The notes below the pieces were generated by a model, which worked only from the letters and a program-made list of their open reading frames with translations, searched no databases and was not told the DNA's origin. The position numbers and the translations under genes are program-made. This document shows positions 13,526 to 22,018 of a DNA stretch of 59,761 nucleotides, piece after piece; position 1 is the stretch's first letter, and each line of letters begins with the position of its first letter. Source of the stretch: Pseudomonadota bacterium (GTDB lineage Bacteria; Pseudomonadota; Gammaproteobacteria; Steroidobacterales; Steroidobacteraceae). The stretch lies in assembly GCA_023423065.1 (NCBI GenBank), contig JAFAGC010000100.1, forward strand, positions 1-59,761, given 5' to 3'.

Positions 13526-15142
13526 TTAGTGCTGCACGCCGCGCGCGACGATTTCGCGGCTCGGCGGCGTGGTCCAGCTGTGATACGGCGGGGGCGAGCT
13601 GAGCTCCCACTCGAGACCCTTGGCGCCGTCCCAGGAACGGCCCTCGGCCTTCTGGCCGCTCTTCACGCACTTCCAGATGATGTACGGGAAGAGGAGCTGC
13701 GAGAGACCGAAGCCGAACGCGCCGATCGACGAGACCATGTTCCAGTCCGCGAACTGCGTGGAGTAGTCAGGGATGCGGCGCGGCATGCCCGCGAGGCCGA
13801 GGAAGTGCTGCGGGAAGAACAGGACGTTCACGAAGATGGCCGACAGCCAGAAGTGGATCTTGCCGAGCTTCTCGTCGTACATCTTGCCGGTCCACTTCGG
13901 CAGCCAGTAATACACGCCGGCCATGATGGCGAACACCGCGCCGGGGACGAGCACGTAGTGGAAGTGCGCGACCACGAAGTACGTGTCGTGATACTGGAAG
14001 TCCGCCGGGACGACCGCGAGCATGAGGCCCGAGAAGCCGCCGATCGTGAACAGGAACAGGAACGCCAGCGCGAACAGCATCGGCGTTTCGAACGTGAGCG
14101 AGCCCTTCCACATCGTCGCGGTCCAGTTGAACACCTTCACGCCCGTGGGGATGGAAATCATCATCGTCGAGAGCGTGAAGAACAGCTGTCCGGCGAGCGG
14201 CATGCCCACCGTGAACATGTGGTGCGCCCACACGATGAACGACAGGAAGGCGATGGCCGCGGTGGCGTACACCATCGCGTCGTAGCCGAACAGTGGCTTG
14301 CGCGAGAACGCCGGGATGATCTCCGAGACGATGCCGAAGGCCGGCAGGATCAGGATGTACACCTCGGGGTGCCCGAAGAACCAGAAGATGTGCTGGAACA
14401 TCACCGGGTCGCCGCCGCCCGACGCCGAGAAGAACGTCGTCGCGAAGAAGTGGTCGGTGAGCAGCATCGTGACCGCGCCCGCGAGCACGGGCATCGTCGC
14501 GATCAGCAGGTAGGCCGTGATCAGCCAGCTCCAGCAGAACAGCGGCATGTTGAGCAGGCCGACGCCCGGCGCGCGCATGTTCATCACCGTGACGACCACG
14601 TTGATGGAGCCGAGGATCGAGCTCGCGCCCATCAGGTGGATGGCGAAAATGGCCATCGGGAACGCGTCGCCGGTCTGCAGCGACAGCGGCGGATACAGCG
14701 TCCAGCCGCCGGCCGGCGCGCCGCCCGGGACGAACAGCGTCGCGAGCAGCAGCGTGAACGCGAACGGCAGGATCCAGAACGAGAAGTTGTTCAGACGCGG
14801 CAGCGCCATGTCCGGCGCGCCCACCTGCATCGGGATCATCCAGTTCGCGAGACCCGTCCAGGCCGGCATGACCGCGCCGAAGATCATGACCAGCGCGTGC
14901 ATGGTCGTCATCGAGTTGAAGAACTGCGGATCGACGAGCTGCAAGCCGGGCTTGAAGAGCTCGGCGCGGATGACCATCGCCATCAGGCCGCCGATGAAGA
15001 ACATCACGCACGCGAAGATCAGGTACATCGTGCCGATGTCCTTGTGGTTCGTCGCGAAGACCCAGCGGCGCCAGCCGTGAGCCGGGCCGTGTGCATGATC
15101 GTGATCGTGGGCGTGGGAATCGGCTGTGTGTTCGTGTGCCAT
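13526..15142 (-). CDS. coxA: Cytochrome c oxidase subunit I
   Basis: Catalytic subunit of the aa3 oxidase, carrying haem a and the haem a3-CuB centre. The 538-residue protein has twelve predicted spans. WFFGHPEVYILILPAFG holds the CuB His and the cross-linked Tyr, HHMFTVG holds the paired CuB His, and DTYFVVAHFHYVL holds haem ligands. The N-terminus is a His-rich tail (eight His in the first 24 residues), which is not part of the conserved core. It follows coxB by 21 bases. Confidence 0.98.
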   Translation of the reverse strand: MAHEHTADSHAHDHDHAHGPAHGWRRWVFATNHKDIGTMYLIFACVMFFIGGLMAMVIRAELFKPGLQLVDPQFFNSMTTMHALVMIFGAVMPAWTGLANWMIPMQVGAPDMALPRLNNFSFWILPFAFTLLLATLFVPGGAPAGGWTLYPPLSLQTGDAFPMAIFAIHLMGASSILGSINVVVTVMNMRAPGVGLLNMPLFCWSWLITAYLLIATMPVLAGAVTMLLTDHFFATTFFSASGGGDPVMFQHIFWFFGHPEVYILILPAFGIVSEIIPAFSRKPLFGYDAMVYATAAIAFLSFIVWAHHMFTVGMPLAGQLFFTLSTMMISIPTGVKVFNWTATMWKGSLTFETPMLFALAFLFLFTIGGFSGLMLAVVPADFQYHDTYFVVAHFHYVLVPGAVFAIMAGVYYWLPKWTGKMYDEKLGKIHFWLSAIFVNVLFFPQHFLGLAGMPRRIPDYSTQFADWNMVSSIGAFGFGLSQLLFPYIIWKCVKSGQKAEGRSWDGAKGLEWELSSPPPYHSWTTPPSREIVARGVQH

Positions 15143-15163
15143 GTCTAACTTCTCGTCTGAAAC

Positions 15164-16069
15164 TTACTGCTGGACGGTCGACGTGGGAGCCACGGCGACG
15201 GTCGCGGACTGGACGGGGGCGGTCGGCGAGTGGCCAGCGACTTTCGCCTCGGCCTTCTTCGCGCGCAGCCACTCTTCGAATTCGGCCGGCGACTTCACCT
15301 CGACCACGATCGGCATGAAGCCGTGGTCGCGGCCGCAGAGCTCGGCGCACTGGCCGCGGTAAACGCCGGTCTTGTCGGCGTCGACCTGCACCCAGATCTC
15401 GTTCACGAAGCCCGGGATGGCGTCCTTCTTCATGCCGAACTCGGGCACCCACCAGGCATGGATGACGTCCTGCGCGGTGAGCAGGAAGCGGACCTTCTGT
15501 CCGGCCGGGATCACCAGCGGGTTGTCGACGTCGAGCAGGTAGTTGGGGATCTCGTTCGGATTCTGCCCCGAGCCGAGCTGGCGGGCCGCGTCGCTGTCGC
15601 GCTTGAGCGTCGAGAACAGGCTGACGTCCTCGCCGAGATACTCGTACTGCCACTTCCACTGGTAGCCGGTGACCTTGATGTTGAGGTCGACCTCGCCCAT
15701 GTCCTCGATCTCGATGAGCGTCTTCGCGATCGGCACGGCCATGCCGACCAGGATCGCGATCGGGATGACGGTCCAGATGATCTCGACCTTCGTGCTGTGC
15801 AGGAGCGTCGTATCGGGCTGGGCGCCCTTCGAGCGGCGGAACTTCACCAGCGAGTAGATCATCACGCCGAACACGACGACCGCGATGACCACGCAGATCC
15901 AGAGGATGAGCATGTGCAGGTCGTAGATCTTGCGGCTCAGGATCGTCACGCCCTGCGGCATGTTGAGCCCGTCCCAGGCGTGCGCGCTGGAACCCAGCAC
16001 GGCGAACAGGATGGCGGATGCGGCCTGGATGATCCGGCGCGCGCTGGCGTTCTTCATGTGAAAGCTCAT
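15164..16069 (-). CDS. coxB: Cytochrome c oxidase subunit II
   Basis: It accepts electrons from cytochrome c at a binuclear CuA site. The 301-residue protein has a signal peptide (RIIQAASAILFAVLGSSAHA), two membrane spans in a hairpin, the aromatic GYQWKWQYEYLGEDV motif for electron entry, and CuA ligands in GQCAELCGRDHGFM. There is no fused cytochrome c domain; the C-terminus is an Ala/Pro/Val-rich tail. ATG 16069 has TTGAGG upstream; an in-frame TTG four codons earlier is less likely. Confidence 0.97.
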   Translation of the reverse strand: MSFHMKNASARRIIQAASAILFAVLGSSAHAWDGLNMPQGVTILSRKIYDLHMLILWICVVIAVVVFGVMIYSLVKFRRSKGAQPDTTLLHSTKVEIIWTVIPIAILVGMAVPIAKTLIEIEDMGEVDLNIKVTGYQWKWQYEYLGEDVSLFSTLKRDSDAARQLGSGQNPNEIPNYLLDVDNPLVIPAGQKVRFLLTAQDVIHAWWVPEFGMKKDAIPGFVNEIWVQVDADKTGVYRGQCAELCGRDHGFMPIVVEVKSPAEFEEWLRAKKAEAKVAGHSPTAPVQSATVAVAPTSTVQQ

Positions 16070-16087
16070 CGATGACCTCAAGAAAAC

Positions 16088-16597
16088 TTAGTCCGGCGAA
16101 CCGGTGCGCGGCAGGGCCGGCGACTGGTTCATGTCACCTATCAGGCGCCGAAGATTGGCGGCCAGGTGGCGACGCTCCTCCTCTGTCAGAAACTTTCCTA
16201 CCTCATATGCCCGGCCATGCGACTCGATGACGAGTTGGCCGCGCTGGAGGGGCGATTTCGGGCGGCGGATTTTAACCCGTGCCCAGTGGCGCGGGAACAC
16301 GACGCGGTGCGGAGTTCCGATTGCCCGTCCATGAAACGAATATTCGATGACGACTTCGTTTTCGCTTATGTCGATCGTTTCGTGCTGATGGCGTCTTTGC
16401 ATATTCGCGTACAGCGCCCAGCCGAGCAGCGCCATCTCTGCTCCGGCAAAGGGCAGGACCGGCCAGAAACCCAGCGCGGATGCGGCGCCCGCGACGCCGA
16501 ACGTCGCGACACAAACCGAGCCGAAGAACAGCAGCGCGCCGCGCGTGCTCAGCGAGCAATGCGGAGCGAGATCGAAATGGCTGACGGCGGCTGGCAC
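16088..16597 (-). CDS. DUF2244 family membrane protein
   Basis: A 169-residue protein beginning MPAAVSHFDLAPHCSLSTRG. Two adjacent hydrophobic segments (about residues 20-62) are followed by the soluble part with HQHETIDISENEVVIEY and PRHWARVKIRRPK, and then GKFLTEEERRHLAANLRRLI. This is the DUF2244 layout, often found just upstream of coxB as here (18 bases). Function unknown; a role with the oxidase is suggested only by position. Confidence 0.88.
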   Translation of the reverse strand: MPAAVSHFDLAPHCSLSTRGALLFFGSVCVATFGVAGAASALGFWPVLPFAGAEMALLGWALYANMQRRHQHETIDISENEVVIEYSFHGRAIGTPHRVVFPRHWARVKIRRPKSPLQRGQLVIESHGRAYEVGKFLTEEERRHLAANLRRLIGDMNQSPALPRTGSPD

Positions 16598-16632
16598 GGG
16601 GCGCGACTATACCAGCGAATTTGCGGCTTACG

Positions 16633-17322
16633 TCAAAGACTTACGAGATTCTTCGCGATCTCGACAGCCCATGGCATCGGCCCGCGGTCCGAGGCGCCGT
16701 CGACGCCGGCCGGGACGCTGCCGAGTGGCGCTTTTCCGAAGCGTCTGGAGAGCGTTTCGATGTTCTCGTCGAGCAAAGCCATGGGCGCCGGCATGCGATT
16801 GGCGATCCAGCCTGCGAAGCGCATTCCGCGCGCGCGAATGGCGTCGCGCGTGAGCAGCGCGTGGTTCAGGCAGCCGAGCCGCATTCCCACTACGAGAATC
16901 ACTGGCAGCGCGAGTTTTTCCGCGATGTCGGCCATGGTCCGTGTTTCGGAAATCGGCGCGAGCCAGCCGCCGGCGCCCTCGACGACGAGCGTGTCGCTGA
17001 CTGCGGCGAGCCGCGCCTGCGCGGCGAGGACCGGGGCATCCGTGATGCTCACGCCGTCGACCCGAGCGGCGAGGTGCGGCGACGCAGGCGTCGAGAGCAG
17101 CCAGGGATTCACGTCTTCGTATGTCGCGGGGACGTTGCTGGCGGCTGACAGCTCGAGCGCATCGTCGTTGCGCGGCCCGTCGGCGGTCCGGACGACACCG
17201 GCCGCGACGGGTTTCATCACCGCGACGCGCAGTCCGCGCGCGACCAGCGCGCGCGTGAGCGCCACCGCGACCAGCGTCTTGCCGACGCCGGTGTCGGTAC
17301 CGGTGATGAAGAATCCGTTCAT
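16633..17322 (-). CDS. bioD: Dethiobiotin synthetase
   Basis: It forms the ureido ring of dethiobiotin from 7,8-diaminopelargonate, CO2 and ATP. The 229-residue protein carries the P-loop GTDTGVGKT (8-16), the catalytic VMKPVAAG segment, VVEGAGGWLAPI, and ILVVGMRLGCLNHALLT. The bases just upstream of ATG 17322 are the edge of a palindromic repeat (CCCCGATCCAT), so there is no Shine-Dalgarno site. The repeat also separates it from bioC, suggesting altered translation compared with an intact bioCD junction. Confidence 0.95.
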   Translation of the reverse strand: MNGFFITGTDTGVGKTLVAVALTRALVARGLRVAVMKPVAAGVVRTADGPRNDDALELSAASNVPATYEDVNPWLLSTPASPHLAARVDGVSITDAPVLAAQARLAAVSDTLVVEGAGGWLAPISETRTMADIAEKLALPVILVVGMRLGCLNHALLTRDAIRARGMRFAGWIANRMPAPMALLDENIETLSRRFGKAPLGSVPAGVDGASDRGPMPWAVEIAKNLVSL

Positions 17323-17329
17323 ATGGATC

Positions 17330-17383
17330 GGGGACAGATTTATTTATCGACGATAAAGATCGTCGATAAATAGATCAGTCCCC
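17330..17383. repeat. GGGGACAGA palindromic repeat between bioC and bioD
   Basis: GGGGACAGATTTATTT at the left and a matching arm ending GTCCCC at 17383 enclose an inner ATCGACGAT/ATCGTCGAT stem. The bioC stop codon (17377-17375) and its last two codons lie inside the right arm, and the left arm ends eight bases from the bioD start. One arm has a C-to-A type mismatch (ATCAGTCCCC instead of ATCTGTCCCC). Confidence 0.9.
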
Positions 17384-18274
17384 TTTTTCGCCCCTTCTCC
17401 GGATCTGCGACAGGGAAACGACGGTTTCGTGCGGAAAATCATGGGGTTTTCGGCGCTCGGAGCCCCACGAAGTGGCGTGGATCACTTCGTACGTCGCGGG
17501 CAACATTCCGTCGCACCGCAGCCGTTCATAGGCGTTCGTCATCGCCTTGAAACGCCCGCGACCGGTGAGGCCGCGCGCGCGCCCGCGGGTCACGTTGTGT
17601 GCGCCGATCGCCTTGAGTTCGCGCATCAATCCGAGCACGTCGGGGTACTTCATCACGATGCGGTCGACGTCGAGCACCGGCTCGGAAAGTCCGGCGTGCA
17701 TGAGCGCGCTGCCGAGTGCGTGCGGATCGAAGAAATGGTTCACGTGGTTGTACTCGGCATCGCTCGCTTCCCAGGCGTCGCGCAGCTCCGCGAGCGTGTT
17801 CGGACCGAAAGTGCTGAACAGCAGCAATCCGCCCGGCTTGAGCACGCGCGCGAGCTCGGTGAACACGGCGTCGAGATCGTCGCACCACTGCAGCATGAGG
17901 CTCGAGAAAACCAGGTCGAAGGCGCCGTCGCGGAAGGGCAGCCGGTACGCATCCGCCCGCACGCGTTCGAAACGGCGCAGCCAGCGCGACTGCTGCCTCG
18001 CCCGCTCGAGCATGCCCGGCGCGATGTCCGCGGCGACGACCAGCGCCCTGGGATAACGACGCTTGAGCGCTCGCGATCCATGACCGGTGCCCGCGCCCAG
18101 ATCGAGCACAGTCCGCGGATTCACCTCGAGCTCGGCGACCCGCTCCAGCAATTCATTGCGCACGCGTTCCTGCAACGCCGCCGCGGCGTCGTAGCTCGCG
18201 CTCGCGCGGTCGAATGCCTGCGCCACCGCGCGGCGGTCCAGGGAAAACACTTCGCGCGGATCGAATGAGTTCAT
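17375..18274 (-). CDS. bioC: Malonyl-ACP O-methyltransferase
   Basis: It methylates malonyl-ACP so that it can enter fatty acid synthesis as the pimelate precursor of biotin. The 299-residue protein begins MNSFDPREVFSLDRRAVAQA and has the SAM-binding motif LDLGAGTGHGS, then VAADIAPGML, FDLVFSSLMLQWC and LLFSTFGPNTL, all typical of BioC. The start overlaps the bioF stop (ATGA). The C-terminal GlyAsp and stop come from the inserted palindromic repeat. Confidence 0.94.
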   Translation of the reverse strand: MNSFDPREVFSLDRRAVAQAFDRASASYDAAAALQERVRNELLERVAELEVNPRTVLDLGAGTGHGSRALKRRYPRALVVAADIAPGMLERARQQSRWLRRFERVRADAYRLPFRDGAFDLVFSSLMLQWCDDLDAVFTELARVLKPGGLLLFSTFGPNTLAELRDAWEASDAEYNHVNHFFDPHALGSALMHAGLSEPVLDVDRIVMKYPDVLGLMRELKAIGAHNVTRGRARGLTGRGRFKAMTNAYERLRCDGMLPATYEVIHATSWGSERRKPHDFPHETVVSLSQIRRRGEKGD

Positions 18275-19422
18275 GCGGCCAACGACTGCGCGACCGCGTC
18301 GACGAGCCCATCGACCTGCGATTCCTCGTGCGCGGCCGAGAGCGTGATCCGCAGCCGCGCCGTTCCGGCCGGCACCGTCGGCGGACGAATCGCCGCGACC
18401 AGGAATCCGCGCTCCTCGAGCGCCCTGCTCACCGCGAGCGCCTTCGCCGCATCCCCCACGACCACAGGAAAGATGGTGCCTGGCACGGAAATCCCGGGAT
18501 AACTCCCGATGCCGCGAGACTCGAGGCCGGCGCGCAAACGCGTCGAGAGGGACAGCACCTTCTCGCGTCGCCAGGACTCGCGCTGGCTCACGCGCAGCGC
18601 GGCGCGGGTCGCGGCGGCGACCGCGGGTGGCAGCGCGGTCGTGTAGATGTACGTGCGCGCCTTCTGGATCAGGAAGTCGATGAGCGGCGCATCGCCGGCG
18701 ACGAACGCGCCGAAGGTTCCGAAGGCCTTGCCGAACGTGCCGATCAGCACGGGTACATCGGCGCTCGAGAGGCCGAAGTGTTCGCAGGATCCACGCCCCG
18801 TCGCGCCGAGCACGCCGAGCCCGTGCGCATCGTCGACGATGAGCCATGCGTTCGCATCGCGCGCGCCGCGCGCGAGATCCGGCAACGGCGCGACGTCGCC
18901 GTCCATGCTGAACACGCCGTCGGTGATGAGCAGCCGCGACTTCGCGTTCGGCGCGGCCTTGGCGATGAGCTCGCTCGCACGCGCGGCGTCGGCGTGCGGA
19001 TAGCGCCGCACCTCGCCGCCCGACAGCCGGCAGCCATCGATCAGTGACGCATGATTGAGTCTGTCTGATACCAACAGCGCCTTTTGATCCGCCAGCGCGT
19101 CAATGACACCCATGTTGGCCATGTAGCCGGTGGAGAAAACCAGCGCCCTTTCGCGTCCCGTGTAGGCCGCGAGCTCTTCTTCGAGCGCCTCATGTTCGAC
19201 GCCGTGACCGGTGACGAGATGCGATGCGCCGCTACCGACTCCATGCCGATTCGCCGCTTCGACGAAGGCGCGCGTCACATCCGGATGCGCCGCCAGACCC
19301 AGGTAGTCGTTGCTGCAGAAATTCACCAGTCCCGCGCGCGGCATCACGCGCCGCGTGCGTTTCAGGTCCTGCCGCTCGAGCTCCGCGAGCGCGGCGCTCA
19401 GCGCTGCCGGGTCGCGTTGCAT
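18271..19422 (-). CDS. bioF: 8-amino-7-oxononanoate synthase
   Basis: PLP enzyme condensing pimeloyl-ACP with L-alanine in biotin synthesis. The 383-residue protein has the N-terminal NFCSNDYLGLAAHPDV block, GSGASHLVTGHGVEHEALE, SDRLNHASLIDG, IVDDAHGLGVLG and the cofactor-lysine region TFGKAFGTFGAF. The gene starts inside the last codons of bioB (25-base overlap) and shares an ATGA overlap with bioC, so the three genes should be co-translated. Confidence 0.96.
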   Translation of the reverse strand: MQRDPAALSAALAELERQDLKRTRRVMPRAGLVNFCSNDYLGLAAHPDVTRAFVEAANRHGVGSGASHLVTGHGVEHEALEEELAAYTGRERALVFSTGYMANMGVIDALADQKALLVSDRLNHASLIDGCRLSGGEVRRYPHADAARASELIAKAAPNAKSRLLITDGVFSMDGDVAPLPDLARGARDANAWLIVDDAHGLGVLGATGRGSCEHFGLSSADVPVLIGTFGKAFGTFGAFVAGDAPLIDFLIQKARTYIYTTALPPAVAAATRAALRVSQRESWRREKVLSLSTRLRAGLESRGIGSYPGISVPGTIFPVVVGDAAKALAVSRALEERGFLVAAIRPPTVPAGTARLRITLSAAHEESQVDGLVDAVAQSLAA

Positions 19423-20489
19423 GACTGGCCCGGGCGCGCCGGCGCGTGGCCGTGAGCGCAGCCTGGCCCGTGAACGTGCTCCGCTTCGGCGTGCGTGTGT
19501 TGGGCGCCGTTGCCGTTAGCGGCCGCGACTCCCGGGGGCACCAGCGGTTCGATCCCGAGCCGCGTCATCAACGCGCGATCGCGCGCGACGTCGGGGTTGC
19601 CCGTCGTGAGCAGCTTCTCGCCGTAGAAAATCGAATTCGCGCCCGCGAGGAAACACAGCGCCTGCAATTCGTCGCTCATGACTTCGCGTCCGGCGGAAAG
19701 GCGCACCGACGCCTTCGGCATCACGATGCGCGCGACGGCAATCGTGCGCACGAAATCGAACGGATCGATGTCCTGCTGTCCCGCGAGCGGCGTGCCCGGC
19801 ACACGCACGAGCTGGTTGATCGGCACGCTTTCCGGATGCTGCGGAAGATTGGCGAGCGTCGCGAGCATCGACGCGCGATCGCGCACGGTTTCACCCATGC
19901 CGACGATGCCGCCGCAGCACACGTTGAGCCCGGCCTCGCGCACCGCGGTCAGCGTGTCGAGCCGGTCCTGGTACGTGCGCGTCGTAATGATCTCGCCGTA
20001 GAACTCGGGTGAGGTGTCGACGTTGTGGTTGTAGTAATCGAGGCCCGCGTCCTTGAGCTCATGCGCCTGTTCAGGTGTGAGCATGCCGAGCGTGGCGCAG
20101 GTCTCCATGCCCAGCGCGCGCACCTCGCGGATCATCGCCGCGACGGCCTCGACGTCGCGCTTCTTCGGCGAGCGCCACGCGGCGCCCATGCAGAAACGCG
20201 TCGCGCCCGCGTCCTTCGCCGCTTGTGCGCGCGTGCGGACTTCTTCGAGCGGCACCAGTTTTTCGCGCTCGAGCCCGGTGTCGTAACGGACGCTTTGCGG
20301 ACAGTACGCGCAATCCTCGGGACAGGCGCCGGTCTTGATCGACAACAGCGTGCTCATCTGCACGGCGTTGGCTGGGTGATGTGCGCGGTGGGTTTCCTGC
20401 GCGCGGAACATGAGATCGGAGAACGGCAGCGCAAATAGCGCCTCGACCTGGGCGATCGTCCAGTCGTGGCGCACGGTGTTGTCGGTCAT
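19398..20489 (-). CDS. bioB: Biotin synthase
   Basis: Radical SAM enzyme inserting sulfur into dethiobiotin. The cluster motif is CPEDCAYC (Cys56, 60, 63), with YYNHNVDTSPEFY and NVCCGGIVGMGE supplying further conserved ligands. The 363-residue protein is extended by a His/Cys-rich tail (about residues 322-363, six His and two Cys) not seen in the core family. ATG 20489 is preferred over ATG 20495 because AAAGGG is too close to the latter. GTTGTAAATCAAC, a short imperfect palindrome, lies 20-35 bases upstream. Confidence 0.96.
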   Translation of the reverse strand: MTDNTVRHDWTIAQVEALFALPFSDLMFRAQETHRAHHPANAVQMSTLLSIKTGACPEDCAYCPQSVRYDTGLEREKLVPLEEVRTRAQAAKDAGATRFCMGAAWRSPKKRDVEAVAAMIREVRALGMETCATLGMLTPEQAHELKDAGLDYYNHNVDTSPEFYGEIITTRTYQDRLDTLTAVREAGLNVCCGGIVGMGETVRDRASMLATLANLPQHPESVPINQLVRVPGTPLAGQQDIDPFDFVRTIAVARIVMPKASVRLSAGREVMSDELQALCFLAGANSIFYGEKLLTTGNPDVARDRALMTRLGIEPLVPPGVAAANGNGAQHTHAEAEHVHGPGCAHGHAPARPGQSCNATRQR

Positions 20490-20564
20490 TCCCATCCCTT
20501 TATCTGTTGATTTACAACGGTTTTCCGGCTGTTCCGGGCAGGTCCCGGCGGCGAAACTCGAGGC

Positions 20565-21266
20565 ATGTTCCGGAGCCGGCAAGTCATTGTCAACCAGATC
20601 AGCCAGTTACGGTTGACGGGTGCGAAGACGTTCTCGAGGGCGCTTGCGGCGACCGTGTTTCCGCCCCGCTGCGGCCTGTGCGGATTCCCCGGCACTTCGC
20701 TGGACCTCGATCTCTGTCGCGCATGTCACGCGGACCTGCCGTGGTCGAACGCGCATTCGCCGGATCGGACCATCCCGCTGCGCTTCGAATATCCCGTCGA
20801 CGAGATGATCCGCCAGCTCAAATACCACCGCGAATTTGCCAACGCGCGAATATTGGGCGTGTTGCTGTCCGAAGTCGTGAGCAAGCGCGCATCGCCGCTT
20901 CCCGAATTACTGGTTCCCGTGCCGCTGCACGCGGCGCGCCTGCGCGATCGGGGCTTCAACCAGGCGCTTGCGATCGCACGCTACGCGGGCCGCATGCTCG
21001 GAATTCCATACGCGGGCGGCGTGGTGAAACGCACACGCGACACACCCTCGCAGACCGCGCTCGACGTGACCGCGCGCCGCCGGAACGTGCGCGGCGCGTT
21101 CGCGGTGAACGGGCGGAAGTCCCTCGCAAGGCTGTTGGCCGCCGGACACGTGGCCGTCGTCGATGACGTCGTCACCACCGGCAGCACGGCCAACGAATTG
21201 CGCGCGACGCTGCTCGGCGCCGGCGTCAGGAAGGTGGACGTGTGGGCGGCGGCCCAGGCTCCCTGA
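20565..21266 (+). CDS. comF: ComF family phosphoribosyltransferase-like protein
   Basis: A 233-residue protein with an N-terminal zinc-finger-like region (PPRCGLCGF ... LCRACHADLPW) and a C-terminal type I phosphoribosyltransferase fold. The PRPP-binding loop is VAVVDDVVTTGSTA, and VPVPLHAARLRDRGFNQA is typical of ComF/GntX. Members are linked to DNA uptake or use. It is divergent from bioB; in enterobacteria the same gene neighbours bioH, so the biotin link is old. Its 3' end overlaps the next minus-strand gene by 41 bases. Confidence 0.92.
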   Translation: MFRSRQVIVNQISQLRLTGAKTFSRALAATVFPPRCGLCGFPGTSLDLDLCRACHADLPWSNAHSPDRTIPLRFEYPVDEMIRQLKYHREFANARILGVLLSEVVSKRASPLPELLVPVPLHAARLRDRGFNQALAIARYAGRMLGIPYAGGVVKRTRDTPSQTALDVTARRRNVRGAFAVNGRKSLARLLAAGHVAVVDDVVTTGSTANELRATLLGAGVRKVDVWAAAQAP

Positions 21267-22005
21267 ATTCGACCGCGAGCTCGCGATACGCCAGGGACAA
21301 CGCGACGACGCCCAGGGAAGTGATCACTCCCAACGACAGCACGACGATGGCAAATTCGAACGCGCCAGGGTCGTTCGAATACAGCCACTTCACGAGCTCC
21401 CGGAACAGGTCCGGCAACAGGAACACGAGCACGACGAGCCGCCAACCGTTGCGACGGGTCAGTCGCCAGGCGCCGGCCGCATTCCATTTTTCGCCGAGCG
21501 AGATCGCCGGAAACAGCGCCGCGAGGCGCGCCACCGGGTACAGGCCCACGATGCCTGCGAAGAACGCCACGCGATCGATCAATCTCTGAACGTCGGGGTC
21601 GTACGCCGGCGGCTGCGAAGCGCCGGGCGGAATGTCCTGCGTACTCACCATCGCAAGTAAGCCTGCCGTCAGCGCGAGTTTCACGAGCGTCTGCAGGATC
21701 CAGACCATGATCACCGTGATCGCGAACAGACCCAGCATCGAGAAGGCGCGCGGCGCCTCATCCATCCGGTGGGATCCCGTGAGCACGAGCCGATGACAGC
21801 GAATCGCGAGCCAGCTGAACGCGAGTAGATAGAGCACGTGGAGGACCGAGACGGGTCCCTGGTTCGTTTCTCCGGGGATGCTCCATGCCATGGTGCACGC
21901 GAGCAGTGCGAGCAACGGCAGACTCAACGCGCGCGCGAAGGCGCCCCGATACATCCACGGAAACGCGAACGTACCCCAGGCGATCTTGGCCAACGGGAGC
22001 CGCAT
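21226..22005 (-). CDS. Uncharacterised multi-span membrane protein
   Basis: A 259-residue inner-membrane protein beginning MRLPLAKIAWGTFAFPWMYR. About five to six hydrophobic segments are visible, including LSLPLLALLACTMAW, VLHVLYLLAFSWLAI, FSMLGLFAITVIMVWILQTL, FFAGIVGLYPVARLAALF and FAIVVLSLGVITSLGVVALS. No catalytic motif is recognised. The C-terminus overlaps comF tail to tail. Family not identified. Confidence 0.7.
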   Translation of the reverse strand: MRLPLAKIAWGTFAFPWMYRGAFARALSLPLLALLACTMAWSIPGETNQGPVSVLHVLYLLAFSWLAIRCHRLVLTGSHRMDEAPRAFSMLGLFAITVIMVWILQTLVKLALTAGLLAMVSTQDIPPGASQPPAYDPDVQRLIDRVAFFAGIVGLYPVARLAALFPAISLGEKWNAAGAWRLTRRNGWRLVVLVFLLPDLFRELVKWLYSNDPGAFEFAIVVLSLGVITSLGVVALSLAYRELAVEFREPGPPPTRPPS

Positions 22006-22018
22006 GCGCGGGCCGGAC

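Noticed and set aside
13529..15148. 539-codon open frame on the plus strand opposite coxA
   Set aside because: Arg/Glu/His-rich antisense shadow of a highly conserved gene; such frames are expected in GC-rich DNA.
20490..20525. BirA operator before bioB
   Set aside because: Only one half-site-like sequence (TTGTAAATC); the second half-site at the expected spacing is missing.
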